64,000 bases of DNA from CAWJTN01 sp963845895 (GTDB taxonomy: Bacteria > Patescibacteriota > Microgenomatia > UBA1406 > GWC2-37-13). Under the pieces are notes generated by a model. That model did no database searches. It worked only from the letters and a program-made list of their open reading frames with translations, and was not told the origin of the DNA. Positions 22,158-31,325 of this stretch are shown piece after piece. The DNA lies in contig CAWJTN010000001.1 in the NCBI GenBank assembly GCA_963845895.1, positions 992,001 through 1,056,000 of the forward strand, written 5' to 3'. A program made the translations under genes and the position numbers. Every line of letters starts with the position of its first letter. Positions within the stretch are counted from its first letter, which is position 1.

Positions 22158-23437
22158 TCAAACATTTTTTTATATTCCTTAACCGTTGCGAAGATTTGAA
22201 TCAAGACGGCGACTCCTAAAGCTAGAGCAATTGCGTAAGGAGGCCCGAAGACGCCTAGTTTTGGAATTAAAAAATAACAGCCAATGGTTAAGATTAAAAA
22301 GAACACAACATTGGAAATTAAAACGTAGATCGGTTTTTTAACAGTATACAAAAGAAAAAGCATAGGTAAGCTTCCTAAAGCATAAATAATAAATGGAAGG
22401 CTTAAAGCCTTAGTTACATCTGCAGTTTTGGCAAATTTTTCAGTAAAAAAAAGAATGAATATCTGTTTGGGTACTATAAATAGTAATAAAAATAAACCGG
22501 TAGGTAGCAAAAGATACATAAAGCCTGTTTTTAAATGATGGACGACGTCTTTTTTATTTACAATTTTTGAAAAAGAAGGAGATAAGACTTGAGTAATACT
22601 TACAACTGTTGTGATTATTGTAAGAATAATTTTTTGTGCCAGTCCATAAAAGCCTACTTCAGGATTTCCAGACATAAAATAAGACAAAAGGAAAAGATCC
22701 ATCCTAGTTCCCAGATTAAAAAATTGTGAGGCTAAAAAATAAGTTAGAGTGTAGCCAAATCTAAATTCCTCCCGCTTGACCTCCGATTTTAGGAGAATAA
22801 AAATTAAATCCTTCTTTTCTAAAAGTAAAAAGAAAAAAAAGATAACAGGTCCAACTATGCCAAAAACAAAAATTATTGAGCCAATAGCTACAGTCTTGGT
22901 CAGTATTAAAAAAAATAAAATCAGCGTTTTTAAGACATTGGCTAAGTTTAGATAAATGTTTGTTTTGATAAATTTCTTAGCAGCAAAAAGGATATTTTGG
23001 GCAAAGTTTTGCCAGATCAGAAATAAGACAGAAAAAGCCGTCAAATAAAGCTCCCAAGCTGGGGCATGGGTTTTGAAAAAGATTTTATCAAGCCAAGGAA
23101 AACAAAAAAATAAAGCCCCAATAACTATAAAGGAAAACAATGATTGATAGAAAAAGGTACTTTTTATAAAGCGATAAAGTCTCTCAGATTTTTCTTCATA
23201 CATCGCAGGTAAATAGGAGTAGATGGTTGCAGTTGTGCCAAAATCAAGAATGTTGGCTAGTACATAAGCTACCCCTAAAAGTACGCTCAGAACTCCGTAT
23301 TGTGAAGGAGTGAGGATTCTGACTAGGATTAGGGCAAAAAGAGCAGTAAAAAAAACGTTTAAGTAGTTGCCCAGCGTGTTTATCATTACATTTATGCTTG
23401 TGGGTTTTTTTATGAAGTTTAAGAATCTTAAGACCAT
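22154..23437 (-). CDS. Polysaccharide flippase, MOP/Wzx-like
   Basis: A 427-residue polytopic membrane protein with about 12 helices. The N-terminal SINVMINTLGNYLNVFFTALFALILVRILTPSQYGVLSV is the typical start of the polysaccharide-synthesis (RfbX/Wzx) family in the MOP superfamily. It should flip lipid-linked sugar units across the membrane. The ATG at 23437 fits the family start, and a -10 TACAAT lies 7 nt before it, so the mRNA is leaderless. Upstream in-frame codons reach into the divergent promoter. It is divergent from gmd. Confidence 0.85.
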   Translation of the reverse strand: MVLRFLNFIKKPTSINVMINTLGNYLNVFFTALFALILVRILTPSQYGVLSVLLGVAYVLANILDFGTTATIYSYLPAMYEEKSERLYRFIKSTFFYQSLFSFIVIGALFFCFPWLDKIFFKTHAPAWELYLTAFSVLFLIWQNFAQNILFAAKKFIKTNIYLNLANVLKTLILFFLILTKTVAIGSIIFVFGIVGPVIFFFFLLLEKKDLIFILLKSEVKREEFRFGYTLTYFLASQFFNLGTRMDLFLLSYFMSGNPEVGFYGLAQKIILTIITTVVSITQVLSPSFSKIVNKKDVVHHLKTGFMYLLLPTGLFLLLFIVPKQIFILFFTEKFAKTADVTKALSLPFIIYALGSLPMLFLLYTVKKPIYVLISNVVFFLILTIGCYFLIPKLGVFGPPYAIALALGVAVLIQIFATVKEYKKMFD

Positions 23438-23495
23438 AAGGAATATTGTAACAAATAATATCAGAACAAAATATGTTACAATATTTCCTATATGG
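23434..23495. promoter_or_regulatory. Mirror-image divergent promoters of wzx-like gene and gmd
   Basis: GTTACAATATTCCTTATGG on the minus strand (23452-23434) and GTTACAATATTTCCTATATGG on the plus strand (23475-23495) are inverted copies. Each supplies a TACAAT -10 box 7-9 nt before an ATG (23437 minus, 23492 plus). Both genes would have leaderless mRNAs and may be co-regulated. Confidence 0.65.
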
Positions 23496-24472
23496 CAAAA
23501 ACAGCGCTTGTTACGGGGATTTTGGGTCAAGACGGACCCTATTTGGCTAAACTGCTTCTAGCAAAGGATTATAAGGTTTACGGGATGATACGCCGATACT
23601 CAAATCCGAATTTCGAGCATCTGGATTTTCTTGGAATTACTGACAAAATCAATTATATAGAGGGTGATCTTTCGGATGAATCTTCACTCTACAATCTCAT
23701 AAAAAGTCTTAATCCTGATGAAGTTTATAATTTAGGCGCTCAATCATTCGTTGGTTCATCTTGGGACTTAGCCAAAATAACTACCGAAGTCAATGCTTTG
23801 GGCGTTCTTTATGTTCTAAATGCAATAAAATATTTTTCCCCAACCACTAAATTCTATCAAGCGTCAACATCAGAAATGATTGGTTTAGTGAGCAAAGATC
23901 ATTACCAAGATGAAAATACTCCATTTCATCCAAGGAGCCCGTATGGAATTTCTAAGGTCTATGCATATTGGATGACCGTAAATTTCAGAGAGGCATTCGG
24001 ACTTTTTACCTGCAATGGAATTTTATTTAACCACGAATCTCCAATCAGAGGTATTCAGTTTGTCACCAGAAAGATAACAGATGGTGTTGCTAAAATAAAA
24101 TATGGATTGACAAACAAGCTTTCACTCGGGAATTTAGATGCCAAAAGAGATTGGGGTTTTGCCGGAGATTATGTTGAAGCAATGTATCTTATGCTCCAAC
24201 ATGATAAACCAGATGACTATGTTGTTGGGACGGGTGAAAATCACAGCGTAAAGGAATTTGTTGAGTTGGCTTTTAAGTATGCAGGAATTCCGGATTGGAA
24301 AAAGTATGTGGTAATTGACCCAAGATTTAAAAGGCCCGCAGAGGTTCCTGCCTTAAAAGCTAGAGCCGATAAGGCAAGAAAAGTTTTAGGTTGGAAGCCA
24401 AAAGTGAAATTCGAAGGATTAGTTAAGATGATGGTTGAGGCGGACCTGAAAAGATATAGCAAGAAATCCTAA
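23492..24472 (+). CDS. gmd: GDP-mannose 4,6-dehydratase
   Basis: A 326-residue extended SDR. GILGQDG (9-15) binds NADP, STSEM lies at 125-129 and YGISK at 151-155 (Tyr151, Lys155), with FNHESPIRG and FVTRKI downstream; all are Gmd hallmarks. It converts GDP-mannose to GDP-4-keto-6-deoxymannose, the precursor of GDP-fucose, GDP-rhamnose or GDP-perosamine. The enzyme for the next step is not obvious nearby. It shares a mirrored divergent promoter with the flippase gene. Confidence 0.92.
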   Translation: MAKTALVTGILGQDGPYLAKLLLAKDYKVYGMIRRYSNPNFEHLDFLGITDKINYIEGDLSDESSLYNLIKSLNPDEVYNLGAQSFVGSSWDLAKITTEVNALGVLYVLNAIKYFSPTTKFYQASTSEMIGLVSKDHYQDENTPFHPRSPYGISKVYAYWMTVNFREAFGLFTCNGILFNHESPIRGIQFVTRKITDGVAKIKYGLTNKLSLGNLDAKRDWGFAGDYVEAMYLMLQHDKPDDYVVGTGENHSVKEFVELAFKYAGIPDWKKYVVIDPRFKRPAEVPALKARADKARKVLGWKPKVKFEGLVKMMVEADLKRYSKKS

Positions 24473-24499
24473 ATTCTAATTTATAAATCCTAAACAAAC

Positions 24500-25858
24500 T
24501 TAAACTTTCAAATAATACCTTCTTAATACAGTTAAAATAATCGAGGAGAAAATAAAAAGTAAGACAATTATTTTCATTATTGAAATTATCTTTGGATATT
24601 TCTTCAAACTTAATAAAAACAAAAACAAGAATGGGACAAGTGTTATAAAATATCTTCCTTGTATTCCTTCCACTACTTTATTCCCTACTTTAGTCCAGGC
24701 TAAATAAAAGTAAGTTAGGAAATATATAAAAGTTACAGAAAGAAAAATAAAAAGTATAAAAAGAGTTTGTTTACTAAGTTCGAGTTTTTTATCGATATTT
24801 GTCTTAAAAATTATAAGAATAAACAATGATGCATAAAAAATATAGACTATAAGATTTAAAGAATATTCTAACCAACCAAACTCCCCTATCAGACTACTTA
24901 GGTAAAAATCTGTCCTGGCAAAAATTGTGTTTATAAATAATCTAATAGCAAACAACGGATTCCTAAGCAGAAAATACATCTGTGAAGAGGGGTTTACATT
25001 TGCGGCGGCTGGCTGGGTTTGGATATGGACATATAATTGTTGCAACGAGTTCAAGCGGAAAATCAAAAAAAGGAGTAAAAATACTAAATAATAAATTGCC
25101 ATCCTTTTAATGTAAGTAGATTTATTTTTATTTATTTTTTTATAAGGAACTACAAGCGGGAGAATAAAAAAAATATAAAAACCTTCTTTGGATAAAACAA
25201 AAATTAGAATTAAAAGAAACAATAAGCCTAATTGTTTCATTGTTACATTGCTTATTTTTAAGAGTTTTATAATAAAAACGAAAACAGAAAGTCCGAGCAT
25301 TATATGTATTGGGTCATAACTATATGATGTTATCTGGTGAACTGACATCGGAAGAGCGAATGTTAAAAGAAGAATATTTTTAAATGCTTCTGGAGTTTTT
25401 TTATAAAGAAAGATCAGCCAGATAAAACAAACAAGAAAAATCACGAGTCTTCCCAAGAAAAATGTTATATATTCGTTAAATCCAAGAGATGTGACTAGTT
25501 TGATTGTTAAAGCTTGAGGGAGAAATGGAAATGTTGGGATGAGACAAATTACATCTGATTTTTTCTTCACTAATTGAAGGTTCTTTTTTGAGTCGAAGAT
25601 ATTTTTGAAGTAAATTTTATAATTAAAATTTGGACTTGGATTATGAATTAATTTAAATGAATTAATGGTTTTTTCTAAATCATCAAGATATTTTTGATAA
25701 TAGTAAGTCTTTTGATTTTTAAATAAACATAAATTTCCATTTGCTAAAGCGACAGTTTTTCTAAAATGTGTTAGCTCGTCCGGTTTTTGAAACGGAGGAA
25801 CAAGGAAAGTCAGAAAGATACCAAGAGCAAAAACCAAAGAAAAAATTAACTTTGTCAT
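24500..25858 (-). CDS. DUF2142 multi-pass membrane protein
   Basis: A 452-residue membrane protein. VPPFQKPDELTHFRK after the first helix is the DUF2142 hallmark (usually PPFQ-PDE--H). The family occurs in surface-glycan loci and resembles GT-C enzymes, but no reaction is proven. About ten hydrophobic segments follow. I chose the ATG at 25858; a TTG at 25879 would add seven residues. It is monocistronic and lies between gmd and a GT2 gene on the opposite strand. Confidence 0.8.
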   Translation of the reverse strand: MTKLIFSLVFALGIFLTFLVPPFQKPDELTHFRKTVALANGNLCLFKNQKTYYYQKYLDDLEKTINSFKLIHNPSPNFNYKIYFKNIFDSKKNLQLVKKKSDVICLIPTFPFLPQALTIKLVTSLGFNEYITFFLGRLVIFLVCFIWLIFLYKKTPEAFKNILLLTFALPMSVHQITSYSYDPIHIMLGLSVFVFIIKLLKISNVTMKQLGLLFLLILIFVLSKEGFYIFFILPLVVPYKKINKNKSTYIKRMAIYYLVFLLLFLIFRLNSLQQLYVHIQTQPAAANVNPSSQMYFLLRNPLFAIRLFINTIFARTDFYLSSLIGEFGWLEYSLNLIVYIFYASLFILIIFKTNIDKKLELSKQTLFILFIFLSVTFIYFLTYFYLAWTKVGNKVVEGIQGRYFITLVPFLFLFLLSLKKYPKIISIMKIIVLLFIFSSIILTVLRRYYLKV

Positions 25859-25957
25859 AAACTTAGGATATTTTACCAATTTGATAAAATATGGGTGTAG
25901 GTATAGTATGTGTGAAAAGGTTTACATTGTTGTGTCGATCTATGTAATGAATTAAAA

Positions 25958-26743
25958 ATGAGAAATAATAATCCAAAAATTACGATAATTACACCATCGC
26001 TGAATGGATCTAGATATATTGAAAAGACAATCAAATCAGTGCTCAAGCAGTATTATCCAAACTTAGAATATATTATCGTAGATCAGGGGTCAACAGATGG
26101 TACTCAAAAAATTCTAAAAAAATATAAATCAAAGATTATCGTTATTCATCAAAAAAGAAAAGGTATCTCGAGAGCTATAAACGCAGGGTTAAGAGCCGCG
26201 ACGGGAGACATCATAGGTTGGATAAATACGGATGATTATTATTTAAGCAAATCTTTTAATGCAGTTTTACATTTTTTTAAGTCTCATCCTCAAGTAAGAT
26301 GGTTAACGGGCGATTACCAGATAGTAGATGGGGACAACAAAAATATAAGAAATTTTATTGTATATTGGAAGAGACTTCTCCGTTTATTTCCATATAAATA
26401 TACTCTTATCCTCGGAAATTATATTGCCCAACCAAGCACGTTTTATAAAAGAAAGATAATAAAAGAGGTAGGTTATATGGATACTGATTTAAAGTTCAAT
26501 ATGGATGTTGATTATTGGCTGCGAATTTTTAAACTTTATCCTTTATACGTAATTAAGAAACCCTTGTCAGCTTTTCGTGTTTCGAAATCTTCTCTAATCT
26601 ATAGATATTATAGGAAATCTTTTAAAGAACAAATTAAAGTATTAAAAAAATATTTCAAAAATTCTTCTTTAGTTAACATTACACGATTCATGAATTTTGT
26701 TTATGGAGAAATTTACACTTTTCTAAAAAAGAAAAATAGATAA
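25958..26743 (+). CDS. GT2 family glycosyltransferase
   Basis: A 261-residue soluble glycosyltransferase. The GT-A fold signs are ITIITPSLNGSRYIEKTI, VDQGSTDGTQKI and WINTDDYY (DxD-like metal site), with NMDVDYWLRIFK in the acceptor-binding half. It transfers a sugar from a nucleotide sugar onto a growing glycan at the cytoplasmic membrane face. A decayed rmlD gene follows 17 nt later, so these probably formed one operon. Confidence 0.88.
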   Translation: MRNNNPKITIITPSLNGSRYIEKTIKSVLKQYYPNLEYIIVDQGSTDGTQKILKKYKSKIIVIHQKRKGISRAINAGLRAATGDIIGWINTDDYYLSKSFNAVLHFFKSHPQVRWLTGDYQIVDGDNKNIRNFIVYWKRLLRLFPYKYTLILGNYIAQPSTFYKRKIIKEVGYMDTDLKFNMDVDYWLRIFKLYPLYVIKKPLSAFRVSKSSLIYRYYRKSFKEQIKVLKKYFKNSSLVNITRFMNFVYGEIYTFLKKKNR

Positions 26744-26760
26744 TAATAATTTATAGATAT

Positions 26761-27152
26761 ATGAAGAGAATTGTTTTGATTGGTACCACCGTTCAAATAG
26801 GGAGAGATATTCAAAAAATATTTAAACAAGATAGAGCCTCCGAGTTAGTTCCCTGCCTATTACAAAGTTGACGAAGTCGAAGATAAGCCTGGAAAAGCTT
26901 TTTTAGTAAATTGTGTGGTAGAAAAAACATTTCGGTTTGTACCACATAACATCAGAAGGACAATGTTCGTGGTGGGAATTTGCGAGTGAAATATTTAGGT
27001 TACTGAAAATGAATGTTAAATGTAATCGGGTGAATTCGGAATTTTTCAAAACAAGGGTTTTAAGAACGAAGTATTCTGTTCTAGAAAACTATAAATTAAA
27101 ACAAATAGGATTAAATATTATGAAAGACTGGAAGGAAAATCTTAGATTATAG
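26761..27152 (+). pseudogene. Decayed dTDP-4-dehydrorhamnose reductase (rmlD) remnant
   Basis: The first codons read MKRIVLIGTTVQIGRDI, the Rossmann start of RmlD, then a stop appears after about 36 codons. About 60 nt later another frame resumes with GLYHITSEGQCSWWEFASEIF and ends with KYSVLENYKLKQIGL, the RmlD C-terminus. The catalytic middle (about 190 residues) is missing. The last step of dTDP-L-rhamnose synthesis is therefore not made here, although rmlC is intact next door. Confidence 0.8.
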
Positions 27153-27166
27153 CTTAGAGGAAAAAA

Positions 27167-27784
27167 TTATTTATAGGTAAAATTCCGCGATCTTTCGTCT
27201 TTTTTCCATTCTTCAATTGTTAAACCATTTTTATCCTTTTCTGAAATTATAAATCCCTGTTTATTTAATTCATTGAAACTTGATTTTATTTCTTTATCGC
27301 ACAAAGACCAATCAATATCGTCTGCTAAAGGATTTATTCCTGCTTCATGTTCAGGAGCGTATTCTGTACTGCAAAAATATTCTATTTTGCTTTCTTCGAA
27401 ATAAAAATTTCCGTGGGCAAAGCCTGGTGGAACCCAAATCCATTCATTAAATTCCCAATCTGAACTTGTTTTCATATTATATCCGATTACTTTACCAAAA
27501 GTCGATGAACCCAATCGAATATCCAAAACAATATCGACCATATGCCCTTCAACAGTTCTCACAAGTTTTCCCATATAGGGATCCCACTGGAAATGAAGAC
27601 CTCTAATTACTCTTTTTTTTGAATAGCTAATATTTGCTTGATGTATTTGAAAGTCTGGAATAATTTTTTTAAAATCACTTTCTCTGAATATCTCTGAAAA
27701 GAATCCTCTATCGTCTTTAAACCTTTGGAATTTTATCACTTTAACTTCAGAAAAAGCTAACGATTTTATGCCAACAATTTTCAT
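27167..27784 (-). CDS. rmlC: dTDP-4-dehydrorhamnose 3,5-epimerase
   Basis: A 205-residue cupin epimerase. RGLHFQWDP holds the catalytic His64, and VPPGFAHGNFYFEE and EYAPEHEAGINPLADDIDW are conserved blocks. It epimerises dTDP-4-keto-6-deoxyglucose at C3 and C5. It is about 20 residues longer than the usual 180-190, mostly at the C-terminus. RmlA and RmlB are not in the window and rmlD next door is broken, so a different ketosugar fate is possible. AAAGGA lies 2 nt before the ATG, too close for a normal ribosome-binding site. Confidence 0.9.
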   Translation of the reverse strand: MKIVGIKSLAFSEVKVIKFQRFKDDRGFFSEIFRESDFKKIIPDFQIHQANISYSKKRVIRGLHFQWDPYMGKLVRTVEGHMVDIVLDIRLGSSTFGKVIGYNMKTSSDWEFNEWIWVPPGFAHGNFYFEESKIEYFCSTEYAPEHEAGINPLADDIDWSLCDKEIKSSFNELNKQGFIISEKDKNGLTIEEWKKDERSRNFTYK

Positions 27785-27849
27785 AGTCCTTTTATTATTT
27801 ATAGTATACTAATGTCTATTTCTCAAGTCTTTATTAGACATAAAAATAA

Positions 27850-28851
27850 ATGAAGAAAAAAAAGAATAATATTTTGGTGACAGGAGGAGCTGGATACATT
27901 GGTGTTGAGCTTGTAAAAGAGCTTCTCAAAAAGGGTTATAGCGTTCGCATTGTTGATACTTTTTTATTTGGAAATAATTCATTAGATCAACTTAAGAATA
28001 AGGTAGAGATAATTAAAAAAGATATACGAGCAGTAAATAAAAATGTTCTAAAAGATATTGATGCTGTTATTCACCAAGCAGGATTCTCTAATGATCCTAT
28101 GGCAGAATTTGATCCCGTAGAAAATTATCAAATTAATACAGAAGGTACTTTACGATTTGCGACTCTTTGTAAGGAAAATAATATTAAACGTTTCACTTTT
28201 TCTTCTTCCGCATCAATTTACAACCGCGGGATTTTAAAACGAACAAGAATTCAAAATGAGAATAGCAAAGTAATTCCAAAATCGCCTTACTCTGTTTCAA
28301 AGTATAAAGCTGAGCAAGGACTTCTAAAATTAGTTGACAAAAATTTCTGTCCGGTAATTATTCGTCAAGGTACGGTCTATGGTTTTTCGCCCCGAATGCG
28401 CTATGATTTGGTTGTAAATACAATGGTTAAGACAGCTATTTCAGAGAATAAAATTTATGTATTTTGTGGCGGTATCCAATGGCGTCCCCTGGTAGATATT
28501 CATGATGTTGCCGCTGCACATATTAAAGCTATTGAAGCTCCAGAAAACAAGGTAAGAGGTCAAATTTTTAACCTTCTATATGATAATTATAGAGTTTTAG
28601 AGTTAGCACATATAGTGAAGAATACTTTTGGAAAAATAAAGAAGATTAATGTCAAGATTATAGTTGATCATTCTCCAAGAAAAGATAGAAGCTATCGAGT
28701 CTCCGGAGATAAAATCTTAAGAACTTTTAAGTGGAAGCCAGAAATTTCATTAGAAAGATCAATAGAAGATATGGTTAATAAAATAAAAGAATTTAATTTT
28801 ACAGATTATAGCAACCCAAGATATTATAATATCGAATGGATAAAAAAATGA
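27850..28851 (+). CDS. NAD-dependent sugar epimerase/dehydratase (extended SDR)
   Basis: A 333-residue extended SDR. GGAGYIG (12-18) binds NAD, SSSASIY carries the catalytic Ser, and YSVSK (147-151) the Tyr/Lys pair. The C-terminal GDKILRTFKWKPEISLERSIEDMV is the usual sugar-nucleotide epimerase end. The exact substrate is unclear; a GalE-like or CDP-/dTDP-sugar epimerase is possible. It overlaps the rfbH remnant by ATGA, which suggests an origin in a CDP-dideoxyhexose cassette. Confidence 0.85.
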   Translation: MKKKKNNILVTGGAGYIGVELVKELLKKGYSVRIVDTFLFGNNSLDQLKNKVEIIKKDIRAVNKNVLKDIDAVIHQAGFSNDPMAEFDPVENYQINTEGTLRFATLCKENNIKRFTFSSSASIYNRGILKRTRIQNENSKVIPKSPYSVSKYKAEQGLLKLVDKNFCPVIIRQGTVYGFSPRMRYDLVVNTMVKTAISENKIYVFCGGIQWRPLVDIHDVAAAHIKAIEAPENKVRGQIFNLLYDNYRVLELAHIVKNTFGKIKKINVKIIVDHSPRKDRSYRVSGDKILRTFKWKPEISLERSIEDMVNKIKEFNFTDYSNPRYYNIEWIKK

Positions 28852-29183
28852 AAAAATATTTTGTATTAATTAAAGTAAATAGAAAAGAAGATGCTTTCTA
28901 CATAGGATTTCCATTAGTTGTTCGTCAGGATGCTCCTTTTACCCGTAACCAACTGACTGAGTATTTGGAATCAAACAAATTCGGCACAAGGAATTTTATT
29001 TTAGGAAATATATTAAGGCATCCAGCTTATTAAGAGATTAAATACAAAACATTTGTTAAAATTATTAACGCTGATATTATCTTAAATAATGTTTAGTAGA
29101 TTGGAGTTTTTCCCGCGATAGGTAAAGACCAGTTAAGTTATATAAAATTTACGGTTGCTCAATTTCTTGAACGATATAAATGA
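28848..29183 (+). pseudogene. Decayed C-terminal remnant of RfbH (CDP-4-keto-6-deoxyglucose 3-dehydrase)
   Basis: In one frame the sequence reads FPLVVRQDAPFTRNQLTEYL, GTRNFILGNILRHPAY, then a TAA (29031), EIKYKTF, INADIILNNV, two TAG codons, IGVFPAIGKDQLSYI and a final TGA at 29181. This follows the C-terminal part of RfbH-type PLP enzymes, with premature stops at three positions. The N-terminal three quarters, including the PLP site, are gone. The final ATGA overlap with the next gene is kept, so the deletion is probably recent. The first piece alone could still encode 62 residues. Confidence 0.8.
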
Positions 29184-30628
29184 AATTTTTTAGGAATAAC
29201 GTATTAAAAACCAACATTTATATAAATTATTTAGTTTATTTCTTAATTTTTTTTAGTATTAACCTGCTCCTATATTTACCTATAAATCACTATAAATTTT
29301 TCAGTGGGGATAGTGCGTTTAGTATATATTACTTAAAATATACTTGTCCGAATAATTGTCTGATTCATCTGTTATCGTCTGCAATTACTGACAAATATAG
29401 GCCTATATTCTTGTTTATATGGTACTTTTTATATAAGGCATTCGGAACCAACCATGATGCATATCTAATTTTCAATATATTTTTATTGTCGCTGGCAGCT
29501 ATTTTTTTTATTTCTTTATTAAAAAAAAATAGCAAAAATACGCTTATTAATTTATTAACTTCTATAGCGTTTATAGTATCTTATTACCTCTTTTTTCATA
29601 TATTCGAGGTAATAGGAGTTTTAGAAATATTACCGATTATATTATTGATATTAATATTGCGTTTTACTGTTTTTAATCAAGGAGAGGTGAAAAATAGCTA
29701 TATATATACTTTAATTTTATTTACTTTGATTATATTCACGCATGAAAGATATATCGTACTGTCCTTTTTCTTAATTTTCTTTTATTTATTCAATGATTTT
29801 AAATTTAATTTAAACGTTCATAGCATAATTAGAATTATAGGTATAGTATTTATAGGAGTTTTAAATTTTTTGATTAAAATAAAACTTAAGTCTAGCATTT
29901 TAACAGGAGAAGGTTTTTCTATTTTAGAAACCTTTAAGTTACCTATTTTTTTTAATTTCGTTTATTCCGGATTGCTAAATATCATAGGTTTCGTACCAAA
30001 TTTTAATGATTGGATGTTTGGTATGAAATGGAGCGATCTTAGCAAATATGCTCAATTAGCGGTTATTTTAAATACAGTCCTTATATTATTTTTGTTTTTC
30101 CTTTTTATAAAAAATAAATCAAAAAAAATAATTTTATTTAACGTTTTAAGCTTAATCTCATTAATAATGGTGATTCTCGTTAGCGGATCCGTAACCATAT
30201 CCCAAGAAGCAAGATTTATTTTTCCCGCCTATATGGTATTACTTATATTAATTAATTATATAAGTGCACAGTTTGGCAAAAAAAATACCAAATATTTATA
30301 TTGTATTCCGTTGGTTGTATTTATATTTATAAACATCTATTACAGGAAATTTTACAAACATATTTATATATTCACTGCCAATGAACTTGCCGAACAGTAT
30401 ATTAATGTTCTAATATCAAACAGAAGAATATTAAATAACAGAAAACTATATCTAACCAATATACATGAATGGTCGGTAGGGTCAACGGTTAATCAATTAC
30501 TATATGTTAACAAATATAAAGAATTTCAGAATATAAAAATAATTTTTGCAAAAGACGAAAAAGATATACCAAAAAATAATTATTTTCTTAACTTGGAAAA
30601 TAACAAAATTACTTTGAGTTATAAATAA
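29180..30628 (+). CDS. Multi-pass membrane protein, possibly GT-C-like
   Basis: A 482-residue very hydrophobic protein with about 11 membrane spans. After the first helix comes FFSGDSAFSIYYLKY, an outer loop with an acidic residue that recalls GT-C enzymes. The C-terminal 90 residues are soluble. The family cannot be named with confidence. Codon use is very AT-rich. The start overlaps the stop of the rfbH remnant by 4 nt, and a GT2 gene follows 31 nt later, so a role in the same glycan operon is likely. Confidence 0.6.
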   Translation: MKFFRNNVLKTNIYINYLVYFLIFFSINLLLYLPINHYKFFSGDSAFSIYYLKYTCPNNCLIHLLSSAITDKYRPIFLFIWYFLYKAFGTNHDAYLIFNIFLLSLAAIFFISLLKKNSKNTLINLLTSIAFIVSYYLFFHIFEVIGVLEILPIILLILILRFTVFNQGEVKNSYIYTLILFTLIIFTHERYIVLSFFLIFFYLFNDFKFNLNVHSIIRIIGIVFIGVLNFLIKIKLKSSILTGEGFSILETFKLPIFFNFVYSGLLNIIGFVPNFNDWMFGMKWSDLSKYAQLAVILNTVLILFLFFLFIKNKSKKIILFNVLSLISLIMVILVSGSVTISQEARFIFPAYMVLLILINYISAQFGKKNTKYLYCIPLVVFIFINIYYRKFYKHIYIFTANELAEQYINVLISNRRILNNRKLYLTNIHEWSVGSTVNQLLYVNKYKEFQNIKIIFAKDEKDIPKNNYFLNLENNKITLSYK

Positions 30629-30659
30629 TAACACTACAAAAATATCAGATATCACTTGT

Positions 30660-31325
30660 ATGAAAAAATATTATGTTATTATTCCGGTATATAACGAAGA
30701 GAAAAATATTAAAAAAATAATTGCTAGAGTAAATAATATTTCTAAAAATATTATTGTCGTTAATGATGGATCAAAAGACGGGACAGAAAATATCCTTAAA
30801 AGAATCAAAAATATTAGAATTATTAATCTTAAAAAAAATGAAGGAAAAGGTTCTGCCTTGAAAAAAGGAGCGAAATTATCTTGGCGCCTAAAAGCAGATG
30901 GAGTAATATTCATGGATGGAGATAATCAACATGATCCTAAGCATATAGAAAAATTTCTTGAATACTTGAATCAAGGTGAGCAAATAATTATCGGTATTAG
31001 AAAAATTAAAACTAAAATTCCCATAATAAGACGATTAGGAAATGAGTGTTTTATTTTTATGATGAGACATCTTTTTCATGTCAATATTCAAGATGTGATC
31101 TGCGGTTTTAGGGCTTTCAGTAGAACGGGATTTAATAATATAATGTGGCAATCAAATGATTACGGAGTTGAAGTGGAAACGATGACTTTAATCGGTAGGA
31201 AAAATTTAACTTATAAAACTGTTGTAGTTGATACGATATATCATGATAAATACAAAGGTTTTTCTATGTTTGACGGAATAAAAATTTTATTAAAGCTTCC
31301 CTATTGGCGTTTAAGAAAAATATGA
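30660..31325 (+). CDS. GT2 glycosyltransferase, DPM/UgtP-like without membrane tail
   Basis: A 221-residue GT2 enzyme. IIPVYNEEKNIKKI, VNDGSKDGT and MDGDNQHDPKHI (metal site) mark the GT-A domain, and DVICGFRAFSRTGF is typical of the polyprenyl-phosphate mannosyl/glucosyl synthase branch. It probably charges a lipid carrier with a sugar for the membrane protein encoded before it. No C-terminal membrane helices are present. Its stop overlaps the start of the fused epimerase/oxidoreductase gene (ATGA). Confidence 0.85.
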   Translation: MKKYYVIIPVYNEEKNIKKIIARVNNISKNIIVVNDGSKDGTENILKRIKNIRIINLKKNEGKGSALKKGAKLSWRLKADGVIFMDGDNQHDPKHIEKFLEYLNQGEQIIIGIRKIKTKIPIIRRLGNECFIFMMRHLFHVNIQDVICGFRAFSRTGFNNIMWQSNDYGVEVETMTLIGRKNLTYKTVVVDTIYHDKYKGFSMFDGIKILLKLPYWRLRKI

